Shown: positions 1 through 7,551, counted from the stretch's first letter. The stretch is DNA of 64,000 bases from Salibacter halophilus (GCF_008806325.1 NZ_WACR01000001.1:186001-250000), one strand, 5' to 3'. Numbers and translations are program-made. The notes: generated by a model from the letters alone, not told the origin.

Positions 1-185
1 GTTGTTTCAAGGCCTAAAGAAAACCCCATACTATTTGAGAAAACATCTCCCAGCAAAGAGCTAACCGGAAATTTGAGCGTGTATTCTCTATTCTTATTCT
101 CTAAGCTATTGTTTGATTGAGCATTGAGTTTTGAGAATAAAAACACAAAAGCTGATATGAATAGAAGCGATAGAATCTTTTTCAT
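1..185 (-). CDS. Secreted/outer-membrane protein, N-terminal part only
   Basis: The gene runs off the left edge; only the first 61 codons are in the window. The start ATG at 185 begins a clear signal peptide (MKKILSLLFISAFVFLF, then SKLNAQ with probable cleavage after NAQ). The mature part begins with a charged stretch and a segment with GDVFSNSMGFSLGLE, which looks like the first strand of an outer-membrane beta barrel. Seen: signal peptide and start. Inferred: outer-membrane location. It is transcribed away from the cassette array that begins at 629 and looks like an ordinary host gene, not an integron integrase. The function is unknown. Confidence 0.6.
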   Translation of the reverse strand, partial: MKKILSLLFISAFVFLFSKLNAQSNNSLENKNREYTLKFPVSSLLGDVFSNSMGFSLGLET

Positions 186-628
186 AATTGTGGTGGTTTA
201 TTTTGGCGGTCAATTACTGTTAAATATCTAAGAAAGAATGCAGTAATTCAAATCACCAAAAAATAATATCATGCCCTCATAACAAGAAGAGCAAACCCAA
301 ATATTGTGCATTTTCACTCCTTATTTCAGGCACATTTAAAACTAATGTACCCAAATTTCTCCAGACGAAGTTAAAATTTCACCAATTTGATAGCTGAAGG
401 AGTTAATCAACCATCTATTTTGCAAATAGCAGACTCAGCTATTTGACTTTAAATCCTCTTTTATAACTATCTTCATAAAACTAAGGAAAAGGAGTTGTTG
501 GTAATTTGGTGATTATTTAGTAATTATGAAGGGAGAAATGAATTATATAATGTTAAGTAACAACCAAAAGTCAGCTTATCACTACTAATTTTCGGGGATA
601 AGTTAACCTTTTGTCAACTTATAACCTA
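186..628. other. Non-coding stretch left of the cassette array
   Basis: No convincing gene is present. Just before the array, ATAAGTT (598-604) and AACTTAT (616-622) form a perfect 7-bp inverted repeat with an 11-nt loop, ending seven bases before the first cassette boundary at 629. In an integron this position would hold attI or another attC. I see none of the conserved bases of the attC-like repeats found further right, so the stretch is either attI-like, a secondary integration site, or unrelated. No divergent integrase gene lies here. Confidence 0.4.
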
Positions 629-651
629 GTTAGCCACAATATGAAAAGACA

Positions 652-1197
652 ATGAAACAACTGTCGACAGAAATAACAGAATTGCTGAATAAGAAATCAA
701 CAACTGACTTCTTAAACGCTGCTCGACATTTTGCGACTTTGTTGGAAAATGGTGATTTAAACCAAGAGCAATTCTACAAGGAATCTCATAAAGCATTATC
801 AGAACTTTATCGGACTGCATTGGAACTTGAGACAATTGACCTAATTCATTCGAGCTCTAAAAGCGAATTCAACGAAATTGACCAAAACGAACTCAGAGAA
901 ATGAATAAAGGTCTGATTTCTAAACTTGGAAAAGAATGCTTCTATTGGGAAGTATTCGAACCAGCATATGACAAGAAAAACGAACCGACACAAGGTTGGT
1001 TAGTAGACGACTTTGCAGACATTTATGCAGACCTAAAAGAAGAACTAACAAAAATTGACAAAGTCGGCACTGACGAATCAATAGAAGACGCTTTATGGCA
1101 ACTGAAATTTGGATTTAATCACCATTGGGGAAATCACTGTATTGACGCAATGAGAGCATTACATTATTTATGGTATGACGGAAAAACTTCGATGTGA
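652..1197 (+). CDS. DUF5063 family protein (cassette 1)
   Basis: A 181-residue soluble protein, the first gene of the cassette array. Its C-terminal half fits the DUF5063 family as I recall it: a WLVDDFADIYADLKEEL segment, then DESIEDALWQLKFGF, a Trp-Gly pair, and a final DAMRALHYLW helix. No signal peptide or membrane segment is present and the fold looks all-helical. The family has no established function. The start at 652 follows an AAAAGACA leader, which is also seen before cassette gene 4652. The stop lies 14 bases before the palindrome at 1212, leaving no room for a second gene. Family assignment is from pattern memory; function is not inferred. Confidence 0.7.
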   Translation: MKQLSTEITELLNKKSTTDFLNAARHFATLLENGDLNQEQFYKESHKALSELYRTALELETIDLIHSSSKSEFNEIDQNELREMNKGLISKLGKECFYWEVFEPAYDKKNEPTQGWLVDDFADIYADLKEELTKIDKVGTDESIEDALWQLKFGFNHHWGNHCIDAMRALHYLWYDGKTSM

Positions 1198-1211
1198 AAA
1201 TGAAAAAATAC

Positions 1212-1350
1212 TGTGGCTAACAGCACCTAAGAAAACATGGGGCGGACAGTGGTTTCCGCAAGGTTTGTTCTTCGTGGCTACTTTTGTCGCTTGCGGACAA
1301 GAAAGTGCTCCGAAAGCCCCACGTTTCTTAGCTGCAAAACGTTGTAGCCA
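1212..1350 (+). repeat. attC-like site A
   Basis: A 139-bp imperfect palindrome. The outer left arm TGTGGCTAAC pairs with the start of cassette 1 (629-638). The inner arms CACCTAAGAAAACATGGGGC and the complement around 1316-1335 (AGCCCCACGTTTCTTAGCTG) fold together. The right end GTTGTAGCCA (1341-1350) opens cassette 2. The length is comparable to Vibrio cholerae VCR sites. Confidence 0.78.
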
Positions 1351-1365
1351 ATTAAAAAAGACAAA

Positions 1366-1980
1366 ATGAGAAACTCAATGACATTACTTCTAACATTCAC
1401 TTTCCTACTTTTAGCAAGGTTCAGTGGAAAGAAGGACGAAGTAAAAATTTGGACAGAACAAACGACAGTTGATAAGGCGATTGACTTTGAAAATTCGCTT
1501 AGTAAACAAATAGAAGTTCTCGACAAGAATGTCTCGCTCTCAAAAAGCATTTATCCTCTAGTTGACAAGTACAAATTAGCAAAGCCAATAATAATTCAAC
1601 GTGAGCAGACGGGTTTTTTACCTCTTTACGCTGAATACTTTTATTCTGAATCAGACTCAATTATCAGATATATAAGTTATGACTGGGAAAGGGAGAAATA
1701 TGGAAATTATTTCAAGAAACAAGAAATATGGGAAGTAGAAAGCAAAAAACTGAAACAGTACAATTCTGAATACGAGAAAATAAAATCGACTTTAATCGAG
1801 CAACTCGGTGAACCGACAAATCAGGATACAGAACCGCAAAAGACAGAATCAACTTCAGGACGAGGAGATTACTTGACTAGAAGTACAGTCTGGGAGACAG
1901 ATAATCACTATTCCAAATTGACTATGATTTTTGAATCAATGACTTACAGAATTAGGTGGTACTATTACTGGAAAAAATAA
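1366..1980 (+). CDS. Exported hypothetical protein (cassette 2)
   Basis: A 204-residue protein that I do not recognise. It opens with a hydrophobic signal (MRNSMTLLLTFTFLLLARF) followed by a Lys-rich segment, so export is likely. The position where a lipobox cysteine would be expected reads ARFSGKK and has no cysteine, so it is either a non-lipidated secreted protein or one that lost its cysteine. The mature part is rich in Lys, Glu and Tyr, with a Trp/Tyr-rich C-terminus (RIRWYYYWKK). The stop is eight bases before the next palindrome. Start chosen at ATG 1366, 16 bases after the cassette's GTTGTAGCCA core. Confidence 0.6.
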   Translation: MRNSMTLLLTFTFLLLARFSGKKDEVKIWTEQTTVDKAIDFENSLSKQIEVLDKNVSLSKSIYPLVDKYKLAKPIIIQREQTGFLPLYAEYFYSESDSIIRYISYDWEREKYGNYFKKQEIWEVESKKLKQYNSEYEKIKSTLIEQLGEPTNQDTEPQKTESTSGRGDYLTRSTVWETDNHYSKLTMIFESMTYRIRWYYYWKK

Positions 1981-1987
1981 AATAACT

Positions 1988-2126
1988 GGCTACAACAGCA
2001 CCTAAGAAAACATGGGGCGGGTAGTGATAAACGCCAAGTTCGTTCTTCGTGGCTATATTTGTCACAGGCGGATAGGAAAGTGCTCCAAAAAGCCCCACGT
2101 TTCTTAGCTGCAAAACGTTAATGTGC
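1988..2126 (+). repeat. attC-like site B
   Basis: TGGCTACAAC (1988-1997) is the exact reverse complement of the start of cassette 2 (1341-1350). Inner arms around 2000-2020 and 2089-2110 (CACCTAAGAAAACATGGGGC against AGCCCCACGTTTCTTAGCTG) repeat site A almost exactly. The right end GTTAATGTGC (2117-2126) starts the gene-less cassette 3. Confidence 0.78.
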
Positions 2127-2426
2127 CATGTGAACCTCGGTGCTGATTTATCGGGCTGATTACGAATGATGATGCTGGATAAGGGGTTTAAGAAACATGC
2201 CGACAGAGTTTGATAGTTGGTTAGGCTCGGACAGTTAAGGATTGTTTTGGTATTTGGTTGGACTGAAAAATGAGTCACCATATTGGCTGATGAGCAATCA
2301 ATTTTTTGATGGAACTTAAGCGAAGTTTTTGAGTCGCTTTTTTTCGATAATTTAGTTGAGTATAGGTTTAAGTTAAAATTGCGATCTGGCATGGTTTCTA
2401 ATTTCGTGTCGGACAGATAAAAACAC
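2127..2426 (+). other. Cassette 3 body without a recognisable gene
   Basis: About 300 bp between sites B and C. On the + strand I find only tiny open frames (12 and 15 codons). The long open frame on the opposite strand runs into both flanking palindromes and encodes no recognisable motif, so I treat it as a by-product of the palindromes. The cassette's start GTTAATGTGCC matches the left arm of site C (GGCACATAAC, 2427-2436) apart from one extra base, so it is a bona fide cassette by the arm test. It could be a promoter or RNA cassette, or a decayed gene. Confidence 0.5.
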
Positions 2427-2564
2427 GGCACATAACATTGGTTAAAAAACATAGGGCGGACAATGGTTTCCGCTGGTTTCGGGTTCTTAGAAAGTTTGGT
2501 TTCGGCCGGACAGAAAAGTGCTTCGTAGCGCCCTACGTTTTTTTACCCGAGACCGTTGGCGATA
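2427..2564 (+). repeat. attC-like site C
   Basis: Left arm GGCACATAAC (2427-2436) pairs, with a one-base bulge, with the start of cassette 3 (2117-2127). The inner part shares the long block found in sites E, F and I, including ACATAGGGCGGACA, TTGGTTTCGGCC and CAGAAAAGTGCTTCGTAGCG. The right end GTTGGCGATA (2555-2564) opens cassette 4. Confidence 0.78.
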
Positions 2565-2575
2565 ATTAAGAAAAT

Positions 2576-3538
2576 ATGATTGGAACAATTTTAGGAATCG
2601 GTGGAATAGTACTTACTCTGATATTTGGAGTATATACTATTTGGACCACAAAAAAATCTCAAAAAAAAGTATCAATTGGATTAGAAAAAAAAGAATGCTA
2701 TAGCCTTTTTAAGAAAGAGATAAATAGACTGAATATTGATGTTAACTATGCAGGAAATAGCATTGATAATTATCTTATTCTATTCAAAGGAACTCTTGTA
2801 AATAATGGACATAAAGATATAGACAAATCGAGTGTTTATAAACCATTAAGAATAAAATCAAAAAATGAATTCAAATGGTTAGAATCAAGTTTATCAGAAG
2901 TACCCCAAGGTGCCACCGTTGACTTAAACAAGTTAGACGACACAACATTGGAAATAAAATGGGATTTACTCAAAAAAGGTGAACAGATAGAGTTCGAAAC
3001 ATTAATCGAAATCCCTCAAGAAACTGAAATTGAAGATATCAGTGACGAATTCTATAACTCTTTAGATTTTGATTTCAGAATAACAGATGTCAATAACGTT
3101 GATAAATTATCTGAAACCTTCCCAAAAGAGAAGAAGAAAATTAGGAGAAAAAGAAAACTTCTGATTATGGGGGTATTCACATTTATTGCTGGGTTATATA
3201 TTCTATTCTCACCTGAACTACCAGAATACTTATCACTCTTTAAAGACAAAAAAGAAATTCATTATTTAGCTCAATATGGAAATGAAAACAAGTCTATAAA
3301 TGTTACCCCTAATTCAGAAGGGCAAGTGATTGTTCAAAATGGTGATAACGAAGAGGAACTTTCAGTTGAGGATTTCAATAAGCAAATATCATTATTGAAA
3401 ATTGATACTGTTGTTAGCCAACCTGATTCCTTCTTGTTCAATCGTATTATGGGAATCATTTATCTACTTACAAGTATTATGGCCTTTATCTTATTCTTTA
3501 AAATTAAACTATCGCCAACAATGGCTAAAAAATCATAA
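2576..3538 (+). CDS. Membrane protein of unknown function (cassette 4)
   Basis: A 320-residue protein with three predicted membrane segments: one at the N-terminus (about residues 4-24, TILGIGGIVLTLIFGVYTIW), one near 195-215 (LLIMGVFTFIAGLYILF) and one near the C-terminus (about 290-308). A soluble, Lys/Glu-rich domain of about 170 residues lies between the first two. I do not recognise the family. The last ten codons lie inside the attC-like site D (3510-3584), so its C-terminal residues are dictated by the recombination site. The start ATG 2576 is 12 bases after the cassette core. Confidence 0.6.
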   Translation: MIGTILGIGGIVLTLIFGVYTIWTTKKSQKKVSIGLEKKECYSLFKKEINRLNIDVNYAGNSIDNYLILFKGTLVNNGHKDIDKSSVYKPLRIKSKNEFKWLESSLSEVPQGATVDLNKLDDTTLEIKWDLLKKGEQIEFETLIEIPQETEIEDISDEFYNSLDFDFRITDVNNVDKLSETFPKEKKKIRRKRKLLIMGVFTFIAGLYILFSPELPEYLSLFKDKKEIHYLAQYGNENKSINVTPNSEGQVIVQNGDNEEELSVEDFNKQISLLKIDTVVSQPDSFLFNRIMGIIYLLTSIMAFILFFKIKLSPTMAKKS

Positions 3539-3584
3539 CTGCCCTTCGGGACAGCAACGCTTTTTAGCCTAACCGTTAGGCAGC
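3510..3584 (+). repeat. Short attC-like site D of a different type
   Basis: Only 75 bp. Left arm TATCGCCAAC (3510-3519) is the exact complement of the start of cassette 4 (2555-2564). Inner arms GGCTAAAAA and TTTTTAGCC flank a small GC-rich hairpin with TGCCCTTCGGGACAG. The right end GTTAGGC (3575-3581) is an exact fit to the classical attC core GTTRRRY. Its inner sequence is unrelated to sites A-C, so this cassette was probably captured from another lineage. Confidence 0.75.
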
Positions 3585-3590
3585 ATTAAA

Positions 3591-3710
3591 ATGAAAAAAC
3601 TGATTACAAAGGAATTAAAGAAATACCTTGCGAAAGGCTTCGAAATTGTTAGTCATACAAAAGGGATTGCAAAATATGAATGTTTGGTTTCAAGACCATG
3701 CGTTAATTAA
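3591..3710 (+). CDS. Short hypothetical protein, 39 residues (cassette 5)
   Basis: ATG at 3591, seven bases after the GTTAGGCAGC core, opens a 39-codon frame ending TAA at 3710. The peptide is basic (MKKLITKELKKYLAKGFEIV start) with two cysteines near the end. Position and spacing after the cassette core match the other cassette genes, which is the main support. No attC left arm matching GTTAGGCAGC follows it. The 139 bp to the next gene hold nothing recognisable, so its own attC seems to have been lost and it is fused to cassette 6. Function unknown; it may be the truncated start of a longer gene. Confidence 0.4.
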   Translation: MKKLITKELKKYLAKGFEIVSHTKGIAKYECLVSRPCVN

Positions 3711-3849
3711 AGACTAATGCAGTCTTTAGAGAGAAAGTGATAAAACGAAATTGTTATCATAAAATGATAGTAAGTGATAAACTGAAAAGTTAGGCCGTTA
3801 ATCTTCAACTATTATAAACCGTGACAAATACGTAACTAAAACAATCGAT

Positions 3850-4434
3850 ATGAAAAATTCAATCTTAATTCTCACAATTATTTTCATGACAGGCTGTAAA
3901 GCTTGGGATCCTTCAATGATATCAGTCCAAAAGGATCCAATCTCTCCTAAACTTCTCTCACTAGAAAGAAGAATGGAAGACTTAGCTAATACAACTGTAA
4001 ATACGAATGATGATGAGCTGAAGGTATTCACTGAAGAGGTTGAAAAGAACCTCATTAATCCATATGGTGATAAATACGGTTACATCGCATACAAGAAGAA
4101 TGTACTTGACTATAGTCCGGGAATGGGCATGTTATTGTTATCTAGTTTTACATTAACAGTACCAAACTTGTTTGGTATGCCATATCAAACTATTAAGTAC
4201 AAAGTAGAAGTTGAGCTAAGAATAATGGATAGTCAGAATAGATTGATCGGTAAATATTCAGCAATTGGCGAAGCTAAATCTACCGTAGCATACTACTATG
4301 GATACTCTATAAAAAGTGCTGTTAAAAGGACATATCCTGAAGCGATAAAAGATGCGTTCAGTAAAATTCGTCCTCAAATCCAAGCAGATGTAAAAAGACT
4401 AAACAAGGCCCTAAAAGAAGCAGGGAAACTGTAA
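3850..4434 (+). CDS. Lipoprotein of unknown function (cassette 6)
   Basis: A 194-residue protein with a short hydrophobic leader ending in a lipobox (IIFMTGC; Cys16), so it is predicted to be a lipid-anchored envelope protein. The mature part has a central glycine/hydrophobic stretch (SPGMGMLLLSSFTLTVPNLFGMP) followed by alternating strands and a Lys-rich C-terminal helix. I do not recognise the family. No clear cassette core is placed at the usual 10-25 bases before this start; GTTAGGC at 3791 is the nearest candidate. Its 3' palindrome (site E) does not pair with it, which points to a rearranged junction. Confidence 0.6.
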   Translation: MKNSILILTIIFMTGCKAWDPSMISVQKDPISPKLLSLERRMEDLANTTVNTNDDELKVFTEEVEKNLINPYGDKYGYIAYKKNVLDYSPGMGMLLLSSFTLTVPNLFGMPYQTIKYKVEVELRIMDSQNRLIGKYSAIGEAKSTVAYYYGYSIKSAVKRTYPEAIKDAFSKIRPQIQADVKRLNKALKEAGKL

Positions 4435-4440
4435 AGAAAC

Positions 4441-4636
4441 TACACAACAGCACCTATGAATACATAGGCCGGACACTTCGAGAAGCTCAGTGCATAGCAG
4501 TGGTTTATTCGCCTTTGGCTCATGAACTCCCTGCGGTAGGTTCCGCAAGTTCTGGATTCTTAACAAGTTTGGTTTCGGCCAGACAGAAAAGTGCTTCGTA
4601 GCACCCTACGTTTTTTACCCGAAACCGTTGTGCGTC
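4441..4636 (+). repeat. attC-like site E with an internal insertion
   Basis: At 196 bp this is the longest copy. It shares ACATAGG(C)CGGACA, AACAAGTTTGGTTTCGGCC and CAGAAAAGTGCTTCGTAGC with sites C, F and I, but about 70 bp (roughly 4473-4540) are inserted between the GGCCGGACA block and the GGATTCTTAACAAG block. The insert begins CTTCGAGAAGCTCAGTGCAT. The right end GTTGTGCGTC (4627-4636) opens cassette 7. The left arm (TACACAAC) has no partner at the start of cassette 5 or 6. Confidence 0.7.
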
Positions 4637-4651
4637 ATGCAAAAAAAGACA

Positions 4652-5443
4652 ATGAATAAGGAAAAGATTGCCATAATGAAACAAACCAAACGACTAAAAC
4701 TAAGTCGTTGGCAGACTCTTGACCATTTTTTCATTGTATTGTTCATTCTATTCATACCCGGACTAACTCTTTTCAGTCTATTTGAAATTTACGTCACTGA
4801 AACTTATGACGGAGTTAGAACTGTGGACGAACTCATTTCGACAACTTGGCCTTGGATAATTCCTGCGGCTGTCTTTTACTTCATTCAGAAAAGACGACTA
4901 AGATTTAGAGAAGTAAAAGTTAAGTACACTGACCAAGAATTTCAAGAAGCAATTGAAAGGACAGCAAAAGAGTATGAATGGCAAATTGAATTCAACGACA
5001 AAAAAATATTCCGGGCTTACCGACCTTGGAATTGGACAGGCAGTTGGGGAGAAATGATTACAATAATCAAAGACAAAGACAGACTTTTATTGAACAGTAT
5101 TTGCGACCCGAATAAATGGAGCTCTGTAGCTTCATTCGGTTGGAATAAGAGAAATATTGACACTTTTCTTAATAACCTTGTTGACGTAAAGAATGACGTT
5201 CCAGTTCAAAGGAATATCGAGAAACCTGAAAAAGAGTGGACATTAAAAAAGGTTGTAATTCGACTGTTTGCCTATCCATTTTGTTTGTTTCTTATTGGTT
5301 TAGGTGTTTACATGATTCTCTACCCTAGCAATTGGAAATCACAAATAGCAGGAATTGGAGCAATGACAATAGCTGCATTTTACCTGTACACTGACTTAAA
5401 AATGATAATGAAAATAAAAGCACGAACGCACAACAATGGTTAA
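4652..5443 (+). CDS. Four-helix membrane protein of unknown function (cassette 7)
   Basis: About 263 residues from ATG 4652. Two N-terminal membrane helices (FFIVLFILFIPGLTLFSLF; WPWIIPAAVFYFIQ) and two C-terminal ones (AYPFCLFLIGLGVYMILY; AGIGAMTIAAFYLYT) bracket a soluble domain of about 110 residues with a Trp-rich PWNWTGSWGEM segment. The family is not recognised. The start is uncertain: TTG 4628 lies in the attC core and is rejected, ATG 4637 or 4676 are possible. I prefer 4652 because AAAAAGACAATG repeats the leader of cassette 1. The last codons (ARTHNNG) lie in site F. Confidence 0.6.
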   Translation: MNKEKIAIMKQTKRLKLSRWQTLDHFFIVLFILFIPGLTLFSLFEIYVTETYDGVRTVDELISTTWPWIIPAAVFYFIQKRRLRFREVKVKYTDQEFQEAIERTAKEYEWQIEFNDKKIFRAYRPWNWTGSWGEMITIIKDKDRLLLNSICDPNKWSSVASFGWNKRNIDTFLNNLVDVKNDVPVQRNIEKPEKEWTLKKVVIRLFAYPFCLFLIGLGVYMILYPSNWKSQIAGIGAMTIAAFYLYTDLKMIMKIKARTHNNG

Positions 5444-5552
5444 AAAACATAGGTCGGACAGTGGTTTTCGCGAGTTTAAGATTCTTAGTAAGTTTGGTTT
5501 TGGCCAGACAAAAAAGTGCTTCGTAGCGCCCTATGTCTCTTAGTTGTAAACC
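5425..5552 (+). repeat. attC-like site F
   Basis: Left arm AACGCACAAC (5425-5434) pairs 9/10 with the start of cassette 7 (4627-4636). The central block is the same as in sites C, E and I. The right end is GTTGTAAACC (5543-5552), which replaces the CTGCAAAACGTT tail of other copies and opens cassette 8. Confidence 0.78.
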
Positions 5553-5562
5553 ATTAAAAAAT

Positions 5563-5949
5563 ATGAGAAACCTAATTGTATTAGTTTTGATTTGCTTTTC
5601 AACTGTCACTTTTGGACAGACGAATGAATGCAAGAAATTTAAAAACGGAAAATTCAAAATTATTGATGCAGAAGTTGGGAATTCAATTATCACACGAAAA
5701 GGATCAAAGCAAATTGAATATGGAGAAGGATCAAAGCTGAAACTTGAATTTAAAGTGAAATGGGTTGACGATTGTACGTATACCCTTGAACTTAAAAAAG
5801 TCCTTGAAAATCCGAATAATATTGAATTACCAGAAGGAATGATCTTGACGATTGAGATAATTGAGACGAAAGAAAATTCATATGTACAGAAATCAACATC
5901 AAATCTGTATGATATGGTTTTGGAAAGTGAACTTATTAAAATAGAATAA
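5563..5949 (+). CDS. Small secreted protein of unknown function (cassette 8)
   Basis: A 128-residue protein from ATG 5563. A longer frame starting at 5533 lies inside site F and is rejected. The signal peptide MRNLIVLVLICFSTVTFG is followed by QTNECKKFKNGKFKI. Two mature cysteines (in NECKKF and DDCTYT) may form a disulfide. The pattern of CxxFKxGKF, then a KVKWxDDCTYTLEL strand and a P-E-G-M-x-LTIEIIETKENSY segment matches a family of small secreted beta-rich proteins that I have seen in Flavobacteriales, without known function. It is a typical single-gene cassette. Confidence 0.62.
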   Translation: MRNLIVLVLICFSTVTFGQTNECKKFKNGKFKIIDAEVGNSIITRKGSKQIEYGEGSKLKLEFKVKWVDDCTYTLELKKVLENPNNIELPEGMILTIEIIETKENSYVQKSTSNLYDMVLESELIKIE

Positions 5950-5953
5950 AAAC

Positions 5954-6089
5954 GGTTTACAACAACGCATATAGCTTATGGCTGGTGAACGGCTAAAAGC
6001 AAGGTTTCCACTCCATAGTCAGCCTTGGTTCCGGTGGACAGGATAGTGCCTTAAACCGCCACAAAGCCTTATCCAAACCGTTCTACACA
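5954..6089 (+). repeat. attC-like site G, second type
   Basis: Left arm GGTTTACAAC (5954-5963) is the exact complement of the start of cassette 8 (5543-5552). The interior (CGCATATAGCTTATGGCTGG ... GCCACAAAGCCTTATCC) differs from sites A-F, but keeps a GGACAGGATAGTGC block recalling GGACAGAAAAGTGC. The right end is GTTCTACACA (6080-6089). Confidence 0.72.
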
Positions 6090-6099
6090 ATTTTAAAAG

Positions 6100-6546
6100 A
6101 TGAAATTCGAAGACAAGATATTAATTGATGCTCCCTGCAAGGACGTTTACTCTTTTTTCGAAAAGATGAAAGAGAATTATTTGGCTTGGCACCAGGAACA
6201 TATCGCATTCGAATGGAGAAAAGGAAAAGGATTAGAAGTTGGAAATGTTTTTTACTTCGAAGAAGAAATTGGGGGACAACTTCTGAAGAAAGAAACACGA
6301 TTCACCAAAATCATTCCTAACCAATACATTGAGTTTAAAATGGTCAATTGGTTTTACAGGTTGTTCATACCGAAAATGACTTTCATCTTTGAAGAAGAAA
6401 AAGGTGCTTGCCTTTTTACTGCTCAAGTGTTTTTACGTGGCATCGGACCTCTTGGCAAATGGACGCACAGAAAAGAATTCAAAGCAGTTAAAAAACATAT
6501 GAAGGAAGAAGGGATAAACCTCAAACGCATTATTGAGGAAAAATAA
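6100..6546 (+). CDS. SRPBCC (START/Bet v1-like) family protein (cassette 9)
   Basis: A 148-residue soluble protein. The N-terminus (FEDKILIDAPCKDVYSFFEKMKENYLAWH) is the first strand and helix typical of SRPBCC lipid/polyketide-binding folds. Next come a WRKGKGLEVGNVFYFEEEIGG beta hairpin, a KETRFTKIIPNQYIEFKM strand pair, and a long C-terminal helix (KAVKKHMKEEGINLKRIIEE). Family members bind hydrophobic ligands or act as cyclases, but no specific ligand can be inferred. The start ATG 6100 lies 11 bases after the cassette core. It is the only cassette gene besides the DUF5063 one with a recognisable fold. Confidence 0.7.
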   Translation: MKFEDKILIDAPCKDVYSFFEKMKENYLAWHQEHIAFEWRKGKGLEVGNVFYFEEEIGGQLLKKETRFTKIIPNQYIEFKMVNWFYRLFIPKMTFIFEEEKGACLFTAQVFLRGIGPLGKWTHRKEFKAVKKHMKEEGINLKRIIEEK

Positions 6547-6550
6547 AAAC

Positions 6551-6689
6551 GACCGCACAAAATCTGCTATAGCAAATGCGGGTCTCACTGCGCAAAAATG
6601 AAGATATTGCAACTAAATAACAATTGGCATGGTGGACAAAGATTAGGTTTCAAATCCCGAACTTGCCATAGATAGGGCCATTGGACGTA
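6551..6689 (+). repeat. attC-like site H, degenerate
   Basis: The arms TATAGCAAATGCGGG (6579-6593 region) and CCCGAACTTGCCATA (6656-6670 region) are complementary with few mismatches. The right end ATTGGACGTA (6680-6689) matches the left arm of the next site (TACGGCCAAC, 7531-7540) at 8/10, so the core G appears to have changed to A. The left arm does not pair with the start of cassette 9. A GGTGGACA word recalls the GGCGGACA of other sites. Confidence 0.55.
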
Positions 6690-6702
6690 ATTTTAACTTC
6701 AC

Positions 6703-7551
6703 ATGCAAAGAAAATTTATTAAAAATGTTGGGTTTGAATTTACTTATGAAAAAGTGAGTTTGATTCTTCAATTAATCACAGTCACAAAGGAAAACCACAA
6801 TTTATCTGAAGAACAACTTAAAGGATTAATACAGGCTACATCAGATTACCTAAGCAGGATTGATAATAAAACAAATCTACTAGAACTATTTGGTGAAGTT
6901 GAACTCAAAGAAGAGCAAATTAAGGTCAATGACTTTACGTTTTATAAATTTATTTCCAAAGACACCTATGAGAACTTTATAAGAAAAGGTAAATTTCAAT
7001 TAGGTTCCTTAAAATATTATAGAGAAATAGAGAGAGATAAAAGTCGCGATGAAAAAGAAGGTTTCTGTAATCTAATTTTTGAAAATCATAACCAACAGGT
7101 GTTTACTTCAGCAATTTCAGGTTTTAACTTTTACATTTTGTGTGGAACACATAAGCTAGATGAAAAACATCACATGACTGAGAATTTTGGAGACTATATC
7201 CTTAAAATCAAAAGTATAAGTTCATTTGCTAATTCTATTAAAAAGGCAATTGGTGCTAAGGAGTGGAAAATACAGAAAGTTTACTATACTGATTTTAAGG
7301 CACATAAAATCAAAACAAATCTAAAAGATTTTGAAGGAGCTAATCCTGAATTATCAGCTGAAATTTTCAAGCTGATTCAAAAACATTCTGTGTTTCCCAG
7401 CATTTTTATGAAACCAAAAATATTTAAGCCTGAGAATGAACTTAGACTTACGTTCAAAATGGATAAAAATGTAAAGCCAAAACTGAATTTTGACAACAAG
7501 GGACTTCTTGAATATATAGAAATAGAAAACTACGGCCAACAATGGGTATAA
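6703..7551 (+). CDS. Hypothetical protein, possibly DUF2971-like (cassette 10)
   Basis: A 282-residue soluble protein with an N-terminal helical part of about 75 residues and then a segment FTFYKFISKDTYENFIRKGKFQLGSLKYYREIE. That segment recalls the opening of DUF2971-type proteins (YK[YF]xS, a strand, then a polar loop), but the resemblance is loose. Later there is an SIFMKPKIFKPENELRLTFK segment, which also fits such proteins (a K/R near an E-x-E-x-R motif). The function is unknown. The stop at 7549-7551 lies inside site I, so the last four residues come from the recombination site. Confidence 0.5.
   Translation: MQRKFIKNVGFEFTYEKVSLILQLITVTKENHNLSEEQLKGLIQATSDYLSRIDNKTNLLELFGEVELKEEQIKVNDFTFYKFISKDTYENFIRKGKFQLGSLKYYREIERDKSRDEKEGFCNLIFENHNQQVFTSAISGFNFYILCGTHKLDEKHHMTENFGDYILKIKSISSFANSIKKAIGAKEWKIQKVYYTDFKAHKIKTNLKDFEGANPELSAEIFKLIQKHSVFPSIFMKPKIFKPENELRLTFKMDKNVKPKLNFDNKGLLEYIEIENYGQQWV

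Noticed and set aside
1366-1430. Loss of the lipobox cysteine as proof that cassette gene 2 is defective
   Set aside because: The ARFSGKK segment could equally be a normal secretory signal; without homologues no claim is justified.
1952-2452. A 166-codon open frame on the minus strand across sites B, cassette 3 and C
   Set aside because: It runs through both palindromes, has no recognisable motif, and similar translated strings (such as the LQLRNVGL stretch) appear opposite other sites, so it is a by-product of the repeat.
3711-3849. A GTTAGGC word at 3791 as a true cassette boundary
   Set aside because: No complementary arm is found at the 3' end of that cassette, so it cannot be told from chance.
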